A DNA stretch of 64,000 bases from Paenibacillus amylolyticus (GTDB lineage: Bacteria > Bacillota > Bacilli > Paenibacillales > Paenibacillaceae), in NCBI RefSeq assembly GCF_001570725.1, contig NZ_BCNV01000001.1:2790001-2854000 (forward strand), in the 5' to 3' direction. Under the pieces are notes generated by a model that searched no databases, was not told where the DNA came from, and saw only the letters and a program-made list of their open reading frames with translations. Position 1 is the first letter of the stretch; every line of letters begins with the position of its first letter. Shown in pieces: positions 56,726 through 64,000 of the stretch. The position numbers were made by a program, and so were the translations under genes.

Positions 56726-58249
56726 TTAGAGATTGGCATTAACCGCCAAGGGTGTGCTACTTGCAACAACAGACTGCTGATCCGCCGGCTCATCAAACCA
56801 CCAGTGGTGGCCTTCAGCTTCAAGCATAGCATCCGATTCAGCAGGTCCATAGCTGCCCGCAGGATACAGGTGAAGTGGCAACAGATTTTCCTGGAATGCG
56901 TCCAGAATTGGTTGTACCCAAGCCCAGGACAATTCTACTTCATCCCAGTGAGCAAAGAATGTTGGATCACCCAGCAAAGCATCACGAATTAGATTCTCGT
57001 AAGCTTCTGCGAGGTCACCTTTATCCGGAGAAAGATCGATATGAACCGGTTTGAATTCACCTTTATTCTCAGGATCACTTGCATTCAGTTGCAATGTCAT
57101 GCTCTGATCCGGACTCATCTCAATGACGAGCAGGTTTGGCTTGGAACCTTTGTTTTTCAGGACATTCGTCTGGCCTGAAGGTTCTTTGAATTCAATCACG
57201 ATACGTGTTGATTTCTCCTTCATTCTTTTACCCGTGCGAATGTAAAACGGAACACCACGCCAGAAGAAATCATCAATTTGCAATTTGGCAGCAATGAACG
57301 TGTCATTCATCGTATTCTCCGCTACACCCGGTTCAGCAGCATAAGCATTAACCGGTTGGCCTTGAATGTTGCCTGCTGCATACTGTCCACGGATGATGTT
57401 TGCACCCACAGTCTGCTTTTGCAATGGCTGGATCGATTCCATGATGTGCTTTTTCTTCAATCCAACCTTTTCGGAAGAACTGTTGTATGGAAGCTGAATC
57501 GCCATCATCATGAGCAATTGCAGCATATGATTCTGGAACATGTCTCGCACTGCACCTACATGATCATAATAGGATGCACGTTCTTCGACACCTACAGTCT
57601 CATTCGCCGTAATTTGCACGTTGGAGATGTAACGGTTGTTCCATAACGCCTTCATGATTGGGTTACTCTGATGCAACGTCTCCAGACGTTGTACCATCGG
57701 TTTGCCCAAGTAATGGTCAATCCGATAAATCTCTTCTTCCGTGAAGGATTCGCTTAATTTGCAATTGAGGTCTCTTGCGGACTGTAGATCGTGACCAAAT
57801 GGCTTCTCGATAACAAGACGTTTCCAGCCCTCTGTGGAACCCAGCCCACTTTCTTGAATATTCTCAGCAATCGGTTCGAAGAATTCCGGACCAACCGAGA
57901 GATAGAACAAGCGATTGGACGGAATGCCAAGCTCAGCTTCTCTTTGTTCAACTAATCCCAACAGCTTTATATAATCTTCCTTATGACTTATATTCAATAC
58001 ACTGTAGCGGAAAGCTTTCACAAATGACTTCACAACTTCAGGATCAGCTTGGCGTCTGGAAAATTCATTTAATGATTTTTCCACTTGTGCCTGAAAGAAT
58101 TCATCAGACCACTCTCTACGCCCCAAACCAATCAATGAGAAGGTTTCAGGAAGCTTCTGCTCAAGATATAAGTTATATAAGGCAGGATATATTTTTCTTT
58201 TGGCTAAATCGCCAGTAGCACCAAATAAAACAATGGTAGTTGGTTCCAT
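56726..58249 (-). CDS. zwf: Glucose-6-phosphate 1-dehydrogenase
   Basis: The enzyme oxidises glucose 6-phosphate and makes NADPH, opening the pentose phosphate pathway. The 507-residue protein has the nucleotide-binding FGATGDLAKRKIYPALYN and the substrate motif RIDHYLGKPMVQ with its catalytic His. AAGGAG lies about ten bases before the ATG. It leads the zwf-tal-gnd operon (33 bases to the transaldolase gene) and is divergent from a LysR regulator. GH1 enzymes of the nearby glycoside island release its substrate. Confidence 0.97.
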   Translation of the reverse strand: MEPTTIVLFGATGDLAKRKIYPALYNLYLEQKLPETFSLIGLGRREWSDEFFQAQVEKSLNEFSRRQADPEVVKSFVKAFRYSVLNISHKEDYIKLLGLVEQREAELGIPSNRLFYLSVGPEFFEPIAENIQESGLGSTEGWKRLVIEKPFGHDLQSARDLNCKLSESFTEEEIYRIDHYLGKPMVQRLETLHQSNPIMKALWNNRYISNVQITANETVGVEERASYYDHVGAVRDMFQNHMLQLLMMMAIQLPYNSSSEKVGLKKKHIMESIQPLQKQTVGANIIRGQYAAGNIQGQPVNAYAAEPGVAENTMNDTFIAAKLQIDDFFWRGVPFYIRTGKRMKEKSTRIVIEFKEPSGQTNVLKNKGSKPNLLVIEMSPDQSMTLQLNASDPENKGEFKPVHIDLSPDKGDLAEAYENLIRDALLGDPTFFAHWDEVELSWAWVQPILDAFQENLLPLHLYPAGSYGPAESDAMLEAEGHHWWFDEPADQQSVVASSTPLAVNANL

Positions 58250-58297
58250 CTCACCGTTCTCCTTCCAAGTAACTCTGGTTTCTTTGTTGTAGTTACA

Positions 58298-58315
58298 CTA
58301 TAATACGTTTTATAG
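58298..58315. promoter_or_regulatory. Candidate LysR operator between zwf and the LysR gene
   Basis: CTATAATACGTTTTATAG is an 18-base inverted repeat with one mismatched pair, in the 112-base gap between the divergent genes, and overlaps a TATAGT -10-like hexamer for zwf. It fits a LysR binding site but no experiment is visible. Confidence 0.5.
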
Positions 58316-58361
58316 CCATACAAGTAATTAATATATTTCACAGGAGCTATAGACCATATCT

Positions 58362-59246
58362 ATGACTACAAATTACGAACTATATAAAGTCTTTTATTGG
58401 GCCGCCAAAACGGGCAGTTTGACACAGGCTGCGAAAGCACTGTATATCACTCAACCCAGCGTCAGTCATGCCATCAAGCAGTTGGAAGAGAGCTTTGGTC
58501 TTACTTTGTTTTATCGAAATTCCAAGGGTGTAGCGTTGACACAGGAAGGTGTCAGTCTATACTCCTATATTGAACAATCCCAGATTCTGATCTCGCTTGC
58601 GGAAGAAAAAATGGCCGCACTGAAGAACCTCGACAATGGTGAATTGAGGATCGGTGGCAGTGACTCCTTATTTAAGCATTACATGTTGGCGTATCTGGAG
58701 GAATTCCATACCTTATACCCTAACATCAAGCTGCATCTGAGCCACGGAACCACGCCCGAAGTCATTACGTTTCTGAAAGAAGGCAAGATTGATCTTGGCG
58801 TTGTTCGCATGCCCATTGTTGATCCACAGCTGGAAGTCAGAGAAAGCATTCAGTTGAAAGACTGCTTTGTAGCTGGGGAACGTTATGCTCAGTTAAAAGG
58901 TAAGGTCATGACGCTTGAGATGCTTCTTGAGCATCAACTGATCCTCTTCTCCCGGAACAGCCGAGTTCGGATGGCTATAACGGAGTTGTTTAACAGCTAT
59001 AATTACACGTTGAAGCCTGAGATTGAGGTCGGTAGCGTTGATCTGCTGATTGAATTTGCACGTCGGGGACTGGGTATTTCCTATGTTACACGTGAATTTA
59101 TCTCCAAAGAGCTGGAGGAAGGTTCTCTCTTCGAGATTCAGCTTGATGTCCCACTTCCCCCTTCCCATGTGGGGATCATGACCAAACGCAATATGCCGAT
59201 TTCTCTGGCAGCCAACCGTTTTATGGATCTCATTTTTAAAGCCTAA
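58362..59246 (+). CDS. LysR family transcriptional regulator
   Basis: The 294-residue protein has the LysR N-terminal helix-turn-helix (VFYWAAKTGSLTQAAKALYI then TQPSVSHAIKQLEESFGLTLF) and a periplasmic-binding-like effector domain. The only ribosome binding site, AGGAG, lies 15 bases before the ATG, longer than ideal, so start or expression could be unusual. By divergent position it probably regulates the zwf operon; the effector is unknown. Confidence 0.92.
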   Translation: MTTNYELYKVFYWAAKTGSLTQAAKALYITQPSVSHAIKQLEESFGLTLFYRNSKGVALTQEGVSLYSYIEQSQILISLAEEKMAALKNLDNGELRIGGSDSLFKHYMLAYLEEFHTLYPNIKLHLSHGTTPEVITFLKEGKIDLGVVRMPIVDPQLEVRESIQLKDCFVAGERYAQLKGKVMTLEMLLEHQLILFSRNSRVRMAITELFNSYNYTLKPEIEVGSVDLLIEFARRGLGISYVTREFISKELEEGSLFEIQLDVPLPPSHVGIMTKRNMPISLAANRFMDLIFKA

Positions 59247-59274
59247 GTTGGCCACCATGTCAAAAGGTATAACG

Positions 59275-59312
59275 AAGAGCCCCACCATCCAGTTATGGAT
59301 GATGAGGCTCTT
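59275..59312. terminator. Bidirectional hairpin between the LysR and cheA genes
   Basis: AAGAGCC and GGCTCTT form the outer stem and ATCCA/TGGAT the inner. It lies 27 bases after either converging stop. T-runs are weak on both sides. Confidence 0.65.
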
Positions 59313-59338
59313 AGGCCTGCATAATACCTATCCAACGA

Positions 59339-61354
59339 TTAATGACTCACCAAATAGGAAGCGTCCAATATCAGGGCAACCTTACCATTCCCCAGAATCG
59401 TTGCGCCAGACAGATGATTCATCGCACCCAGATACGTACCCAGTGTTTTAATCACAACTTCCTGATTCCCAATGATCTCATCTACTGCGTATGCTGCAAT
59501 TTTGTCCACGGAACGCACGATCACGAGTGGAATGGTTTTGGATTTGCGGTCCGTTCGTGGATAATTCAATTTATCACACAGTCTGTGAAAGGGTACAATA
59601 CGACCATGATTCAGAATCGCTTGTTGCCCTTGGATCATCTGAATATCCTCAGGTGAAATTCGAACAATCTCTGCGACGTTGTACATCGGCAAGATCAATA
59701 CACGACCCGATACTTTGACTAACAGACCTTTAATAATTGCCAATGTAAGGGGTAGACGAATCGTAAACGTGGTTCCCACACCAACCTCCGTATCAATATC
59801 AATGATACCATTGAGTCGTCCGATCTGACTTCGCACGATGTCCATTCCAACGCCGCGTCCTGATACTTCACTGACAGAAGAAGCTGTTGAGAAACCAGGC
59901 TCAAATATGAGATGCACAGCTTCCTGTGTTGTTAGGCGCGCAGCCTGTTCCTCACTAATAATACCTTTGCCCAAAGCGGAAGCCTTGATCTTCTCACCAT
60001 CGATGCCTTTGCCATCATCTGAATAACGAATGACGACATGATTTTCTTCGTGAAATGAGGTTAAGGTAATACGGCCTTTGGACGGCTTGCCGTGCTCTGC
60101 TCGAACCTCTACACTTTCAATGCCATGATCCGCACTGTTGCGGATGAGATGGATCAGCGGGTCACTCAATTCTTCAATAATCATCCGGTCAAGCTCCGTC
60201 TCTCCACCTTGAATGACCAGTTCCAGATCTTTACCCAGTTTCTGCGAAAGGTCACGAACCAATCTCGGGAAACGGCTGAATAGTTGATCAATGGGTAACA
60301 TACGTGTCTTCATGACACCTTCTTGAAGTTCTTTGATCACCCTGCCCATATGATCGGAAACACCACTTATGCTCTGAATGAGTGAGGAAGGTTCCTTGCG
60401 TGCACCCGATCCACTAAGATCTGCGAGGGATGTCTGATCAATTAAAAGCTCTCCAACCAGGTTCATCAAATGGTCCAGACGTTCAACACTCACACGAACC
60501 GTAGGTTGAGCCGTTTTCACTTTCTCTTCCGGACCAGATGTAGCTGCGGTAGTCACGCTTGCTTTCGTTTGCTCTTTTTCAGAGATTAATTCAACTGGCG
60601 CAGAAGTCGCAGCAATCTCATTGGATTCCAGCATATAGGGATCAATCTCCAGCACATGAATATCCGAGTCTGAAGACAGCTCTGCATTAAGCTGCTGTGG
60701 GTCCTTTGAAGTAGCCGTGATGATGATGAACTGACTATAATGATCGTCTTCATTCTCCGCGTCCGATTGTTTCTCCATGAGTGAAGTAGCGACAACCGTA
60801 CCACAGATGTCCTCAATGCGTTGCCGCAAAATATGATACCTGGCTGCTTTCATCATACACTTCTGCTCCAGCACAATGTGAATGGACAATAACTGCTTGC
60901 CTGACACGACAGCCACCTGTGCCACAATCGATTCTGCTGGTTGCAATTGAGGAACTTTAAGTTTCCCGACTACTGCCGGGTTCTGAATTAAATCCTTTAT
61001 TTCTCGTACTACCGCCCTAAAATCTGCATAGGCTTCCCCACGGATATACTGATCCCGAAGCACCTTCATGGCGTCCAAAGAGCGGAACAATGTATCAATT
61101 AGCTTCGAAGTCATCTCCGGTTTTTTCTCCCGGACCCATTCAAGAGCATACTCCACTTCATGCGTGAGGTCGCTTAATTCACGGAAATCCATTGTGGATG
61201 CCGATCCCTTGATGGTATGGGCTGCGCGAAACAGTGTCTGAACCAGCTCTACAGAAGGAGAACGCTCCAAAGCCAGCAAAGACTGATCCATACGTTCCAG
61301 TTGATCATTCAGTTCTTCGATAAAGATGTCACGGTAGGCAGACAAATCCATCAT
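59339..61354 (-). CDS. cheA: Chemotaxis histidine kinase CheA
   Basis: CheA receives receptor signals through CheW and phosphorylates CheY. The 671-residue protein has the Hpt domain with phospho-His46 (LFRAAHTIKGSAST), a CheY-binding P2-like domain (about 140-240), the dimerisation domain (VERLDHLMNLVGELLIDQTSL), the ATPase with N-box LIRNSADHGIES, G1 DDGKGID and G2 GRGVGMDIV, and a C-terminal CheW-like domain. The first of two adjoining ATGs is used after GGGAGG. It is 14 bases after cheW and last in the mcp-cheW-cheA operon. Confidence 0.96.
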   Translation of the reverse strand: MMDLSAYRDIFIEELNDQLERMDQSLLALERSPSVELVQTLFRAAHTIKGSASTMDFRELSDLTHEVEYALEWVREKKPEMTSKLIDTLFRSLDAMKVLRDQYIRGEAYADFRAVVREIKDLIQNPAVVGKLKVPQLQPAESIVAQVAVVSGKQLLSIHIVLEQKCMMKAARYHILRQRIEDICGTVVATSLMEKQSDAENEDDHYSQFIIITATSKDPQQLNAELSSDSDIHVLEIDPYMLESNEIAATSAPVELISEKEQTKASVTTAATSGPEEKVKTAQPTVRVSVERLDHLMNLVGELLIDQTSLADLSGSGARKEPSSLIQSISGVSDHMGRVIKELQEGVMKTRMLPIDQLFSRFPRLVRDLSQKLGKDLELVIQGGETELDRMIIEELSDPLIHLIRNSADHGIESVEVRAEHGKPSKGRITLTSFHEENHVVIRYSDDGKGIDGEKIKASALGKGIISEEQAARLTTQEAVHLIFEPGFSTASSVSEVSGRGVGMDIVRSQIGRLNGIIDIDTEVGVGTTFTIRLPLTLAIIKGLLVKVSGRVLILPMYNVAEIVRISPEDIQMIQGQQAILNHGRIVPFHRLCDKLNYPRTDRKSKTIPLVIVRSVDKIAAYAVDEIIGNQEVVIKTLGTYLGAMNHLSGATILGNGKVALILDASYLVSH

Positions 61355-61368
61355 TCGTGTATTCCTCC

Positions 61369-61794
61369 CTAACCGCCCAATATTTCGTCCAGTTTCAAAA
61401 TGCCCACAAGCTTGTCTTCCTGTTGACCGACACCATGGAAAAACCCTTCACGGTTACGACCATAACCTCCGGTTGGCGGATGTATTTCCGAATATGTGGT
61501 TACCTTGTTCACGCGATCCACGATTAAACCAATATATTCATCCTGATGTCGAACTACGATAATACGAGTCGCTCTGGTGTCCGGTTCATCCGGCATACCC
61601 AGCAGATTACGAAGGCTCATCACACATACAACCTTGCCACGCAGATTGACTACCCCTTTGATCTCTGGACGGCTAAATGGGATATCTGTGATGCTCAGCA
61701 TTTTAATAATTTCGTGAATTTCTTCGATTCGAATGGCGCAAGTCTCTGCACCTACAGACAGTTCAATATATTGTTCTTTCTGAAGTGAAGACAT
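61369..61794 (-). CDS. cheW: Chemotaxis coupling protein CheW
   Basis: The 141-residue protein couples the receptor to CheA. It has the CheW fold: QYIELSVGAETCAIRIEEI, the INRLRGKVV-like GVVNLRGKVVCVMSLR motif and IIVVRHQDEYIGLIVDRV. It lies between the receptor gene (24 bases upstream) and cheA (14 bases downstream). GGGTGA precedes the ATG by about seven bases. Confidence 0.95.
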   Translation of the reverse strand: MSSLQKEQYIELSVGAETCAIRIEEIHEIIKMLSITDIPFSRPEIKGVVNLRGKVVCVMSLRNLLGMPDEPDTRATRIIVVRHQDEYIGLIVDRVNKVTTYSEIHPPTGGYGRNREGFFHGVGQQEDKLVGILKLDEILGG

Positions 61795-61818
61795 CGATTC
61801 ACCCTCAATTCGATTTAA

Positions 61819-63408
61819 TTAATTAGTTTTGAAGGCAGCTGCCGAATTCGCCAGCTCTTCCGCCAGATGTGCCAGAGACTGGCATGTTGCCGCTGTCTCT
61901 TCCGACGCTGCTGCGGATTCCTCACTGGAGGCCGAGATGGATTCAACTGAACTCATGACCTCTGCGGCTTGAGCGGCTTCTTCTTCACATGCAGCTGCAA
62001 TTTCGTTTACTTTCTGTGAAGAGTTATTGACCATATCAATGATCTGATCAAACGCCTGTCCTGTCATGGAAGACTGCTCAACACTGGCGGCTACAGCCTG
62101 GACGCTTTGTCTCGTGTTTTCCTGCATTGCTTTGATGATGGCTGTAATTTCTTTGGTCGCCTCACCGCTTCGCTCTGCAAGCTTCCGGACTTCATCTGCG
62201 ACTACGGCGAATCCTCGTCCTTGTTCTCCGGCACGTGCCGCTTCAATGGCTGCATTCAGCGCAAGCAGATTGGTCTGTTCAGCGATATCGTCAATCACTT
62301 CAATGATGTCACCAATTTTACGGGAATCATCTTCAAGCTTGGTCATTTTCGTATTAACAGCTTGCATACCTTCCAATGATGTCTGTACAACAAGTCCACC
62401 TTCACGAGCAGTTTTCACGGTATCATTGGACAGTTCGGCAGCTTCTTCCGCACTTGCAGCAACAGAGTTAATAGCCAGTGAAAGCTCCTTGAACAATTCG
62501 GAGATGTTTCCTGCCTCGCTGGATTGGCTTGTGCTGGTACTTGCAATTTCCTGTGTGCTAGCTGAGATCTGTTCCGAAGAAGCGGCGACACTTTGGGAGT
62601 TCATCACGATATTGTTGATTAAGTCTTTCAGGTTGTCGACCATACGATTCAGTGCCGCTGCGAGTTGACCCACTTCATCTTTACTGGAGATGTCTGACTT
62701 GAGGGTCAGATTTCCGCCGGCAACTTCCGTAGCCAGACCCAGCATAGCCATGAGTGGCTTCGAAATGGAGCGAGAGATGATATATCCAATAAGGATACTG
62801 AAGAGTACGGATGCAACTACCATAACAATGGTTACTGCAAAGGCAGTTGTGTAGGCTTCTTCAGACTTCGTGTTGGCCTGATCTGCCAACGTTACATTGA
62901 GATTCACCAGGTCCGCGAGCGTTTTTACAACCTCATCACCAGGGGGTTTCAATGTCCCTTTCAGGAATGTAATAAACGCCGCATCATCATTTGATAACGC
63001 CATAGTGACACCTTGATCATAAATTTTCATATAGCTTGTATATTGGGTATCTAATCTACGAAGCAATTCCGTTTCTTCCGGGGTAGTGGCAAGAGGACGG
63101 TACGTAGCAAGTCGCTCCTCCATGGATTGACGAATCGTGGCAATACTTTCTGTAACTCTGGTTTGTTCTGCTGCTACCGTTTCGTAATTCAAATCACGTA
63201 CGTTAACCCGCAATCTCTGATATTCAACCTGAGCAGAAGAGAGCTCTCGAACCGAGATCAGATTGTTGTTGTACATCTCTTGCATCCGTTCGTTCGTACT
63301 TCTTAATGTAACCACTGAGTAGATTCCAAGGGCCGCAAGGATCATCGACACAATTAAAAACGCTGAGATAATCTTTGTTGCTGTTTTCAAATTTCCAAAC
63401 CACTTCAT
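61819..63408 (-). CDS. Methyl-accepting chemotaxis protein
   Basis: The 529-residue receptor has a membrane segment near residues 10-32, an extracellular four-helix sensor (to about 185), a second membrane segment (about 190-212), a HAMP domain ([21 protein letters not shown]) and a signalling hairpin with the CheA/CheW contact region [24 protein letters not shown] written here in part. ATG at 63408 follows AGGAGG; the longer frame has no site. It starts the mcp-cheW-cheA operon and has a sigma-D-like promoter upstream. The ligand is unknown. Confidence 0.95.
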   Translation of the reverse strand: MKWFGNLKTATKIISAFLIVSMILAALGIYSVVTLRSTNERMQEMYNNNLISVRELSSAQVEYQRLRVNVRDLNYETVAAEQTRVTESIATIRQSMEERLATYRPLATTPEETELLRRLDTQYTSYMKIYDQGVTMALSNDDAAFITFLKGTLKPPGDEVVKTLADLVNLNVTLADQANTKSEEAYTTAFAVTIVMVVASVLFSILIGYIISRSISKPLMAMLGLATEVAGGNLTLKSDISSKDEVGQLAAALNRMVDNLKDLINNIVMNSQSVAASSEQISASTQEIASTSTSQSSEAGNISELFKELSLAINSVAASAEEAAELSNDTVKTAREGGLVVQTSLEGMQAVNTKMTKLEDDSRKIGDIIEVIDDIAEQTNLLALNAAIEAARAGEQGRGFAVVADEVRKLAERSGEATKEITAIIKAMQENTRQSVQAVAASVEQSSMTGQAFDQIIDMVNNSSQKVNEIAAACEEEAAQAAEVMSSVESISASSEESAAASEETAATCQSLAHLAEELANSAAAFKTN

Positions 63409-63513
63409 GTAATCTCCTCCTAGGCATCGTAGTGTCCAGTTATGTATATAACGCTTGGTAAACCCTTCTCTAGGTCGCGCTCCAGACAACTTACGATTTA
63501 TTTCGACAGAAAT

Positions 63514-63540
63514 ATATCAAAACTGAATAGGGAATTTTTA
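63514..63540 (-). promoter_or_regulatory. Candidate sigma-D promoter of the mcp-cheW-cheA operon
   Basis: On the minus strand TAAA (63537-63540), a 15-base spacer and TTTGATAT (63514-63521) match the sigma-D consensus TAAA-N15-GCCGATAT with five of eight -10 positions right and exact spacing. It lies about 100 bases before the receptor start. Confidence 0.55.
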
Positions 63541-63877
63541 ATTCTATAAATTTGCACTATTACGAATTTTTATTTTAGATATTAAGTTTCTACTTTTTTA
63601 TTAAGTAAATAACTAATTACCTGTTTATTGAAATCAACATTTTCACATATACGAAATTCAGATATTTTTCAATCATATTACATATGATTTATTAGACATA
63701 ACGCTAGCAAAATGTACGACTTCATTTTTATGATTTGGTAAGATACACTCTTGTAGTTCTTCAGACTAACGAAGATTATAATTCGTTAAAAATTGATGCC
63801 TTATTTTCATATATTCACAGTTCAACCCATGACTTAAGTCTAATAATTTGCAACTTTAACTAATGCCTTTGACATAC
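63541..63877. other. AT-rich intergenic region
   Basis: This 337-base stretch between the receptor gene promoter and the next gene's terminator is strongly AT-rich. I see no convincing gene, repeat or RNA in it. Confidence 0.5.
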
Positions 63878-63912
63878 AAAAAAATCAAACCCACATAAGG
63901 TGAGTTTGATTA
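63878..63912 (-). terminator. Intrinsic terminator of the right-edge gene
   Basis: On the minus strand AATCAAACTCACC pairs with GTGGGTTTGATT around TTAT, followed by a run of T residues. It lies 37 bases after the stop of the partial gene. Confidence 0.88.
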
Positions 63913-63948
63913 AATACGTATCAATTCTATGGATTAGCATGAATAAAG

Positions 63949-64000
63949 CTACGTGCCGTACAACTGCTCCAGTTCGACTAGGCGGTCCTTAATCCGCTGT
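63949..64000 (-). CDS. C-terminal end of an unidentified gene
   Basis: The last 16 codons of a minus-strand frame, ending ELEQLYGT and a TAG stop, are visible before the window ends. Their amphipathic, charged character and the terminator behind them suggest a real gene end. Too little is present to name it. Confidence 0.5.
   Translation of the reverse strand, partial: QRIKDRLVELEQLYGT

Overview
The window looks like chromosomal DNA of an endospore-forming Bacillota, most likely a Paenibacillus. The evidence is a cotE spore-coat gene beside mutS-mutL, strong AGGAGG-type ribosome binding sites, a T-box in front of tyrS, LicT/BglG antiterminators with beta-glucoside PTS permeases, and moderate GC content. 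I see no rRNA, tRNA, CRISPR array, prophage or intact insertion sequence. Both ends cut genes: a methyltransferase-like gene at the left and the last codons of an unidentified gene at the right.

Bases 1-18.8 kb are mostly on the minus strand. They hold DNA mismatch repair (mutS, mutL), an amidoligase-like gene and cotE, an aromatic-acid-exporter-type membrane protein, a NitT/TauT-type ABC importer, an M32 carboxypeptidase, a MITE-like repeat, a plus-strand block (beta-carbonic anhydrase, PadR regulator, a Tim44-like small membrane protein and a YxcD protein), T-box-controlled tyrS, and a pair of small genes resembling orphan immunity proteins. Bases 18.8-33.3 kb are a mosaic of single genes and short units: selO, a xanthine/uracil-type permease, NRDE and Dabb proteins, a divergent TetR/old-yellow-enzyme pair, an AraC-EamA pair, a pseudouridine synthase, YjfB, HAD, GNAT, a membrane-anchored subtilase and RidA.

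Bases 33.5-53.0 kb form the most distinctive region, a plant-glycoside uptake and hydrolysis island. Three self-contained beta-glucoside PTS permeases (EIIBCA), two GH1 6-phospho-beta-glucosidases and two LicT/BglG antiterminators are wired together by six RAT-like RNA elements, at least five of them overlapping an intrinsic terminator. Both antiterminator genes have a RAT/terminator on each side, so they probably control themselves as well as the downstream permease. Candidate cre sites sit at all three promoters. Between the two PTS loci lie an alpha-L-rhamnosidase with a divergent AraC regulator, an Imm5-like immunity protein, acetyl- and acyltransferases and a nucleotidase-like HAD protein.

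Bases 53-64 kb hold a membrane metallophosphoesterase, a zwf-transaldolase-gnd pentose phosphate operon with a divergent LysR gene, and an mcp-cheW-cheA chemotaxis operon with a candidate sigma-D promoter. Sugar taken up by the PTS is released as glucose 6-phosphate, the substrate of the nearby zwf product, so the right half has a coherent carbon-utilisation theme. Starts were chosen from ribosome binding site spacing and often differ from the longest open frame.
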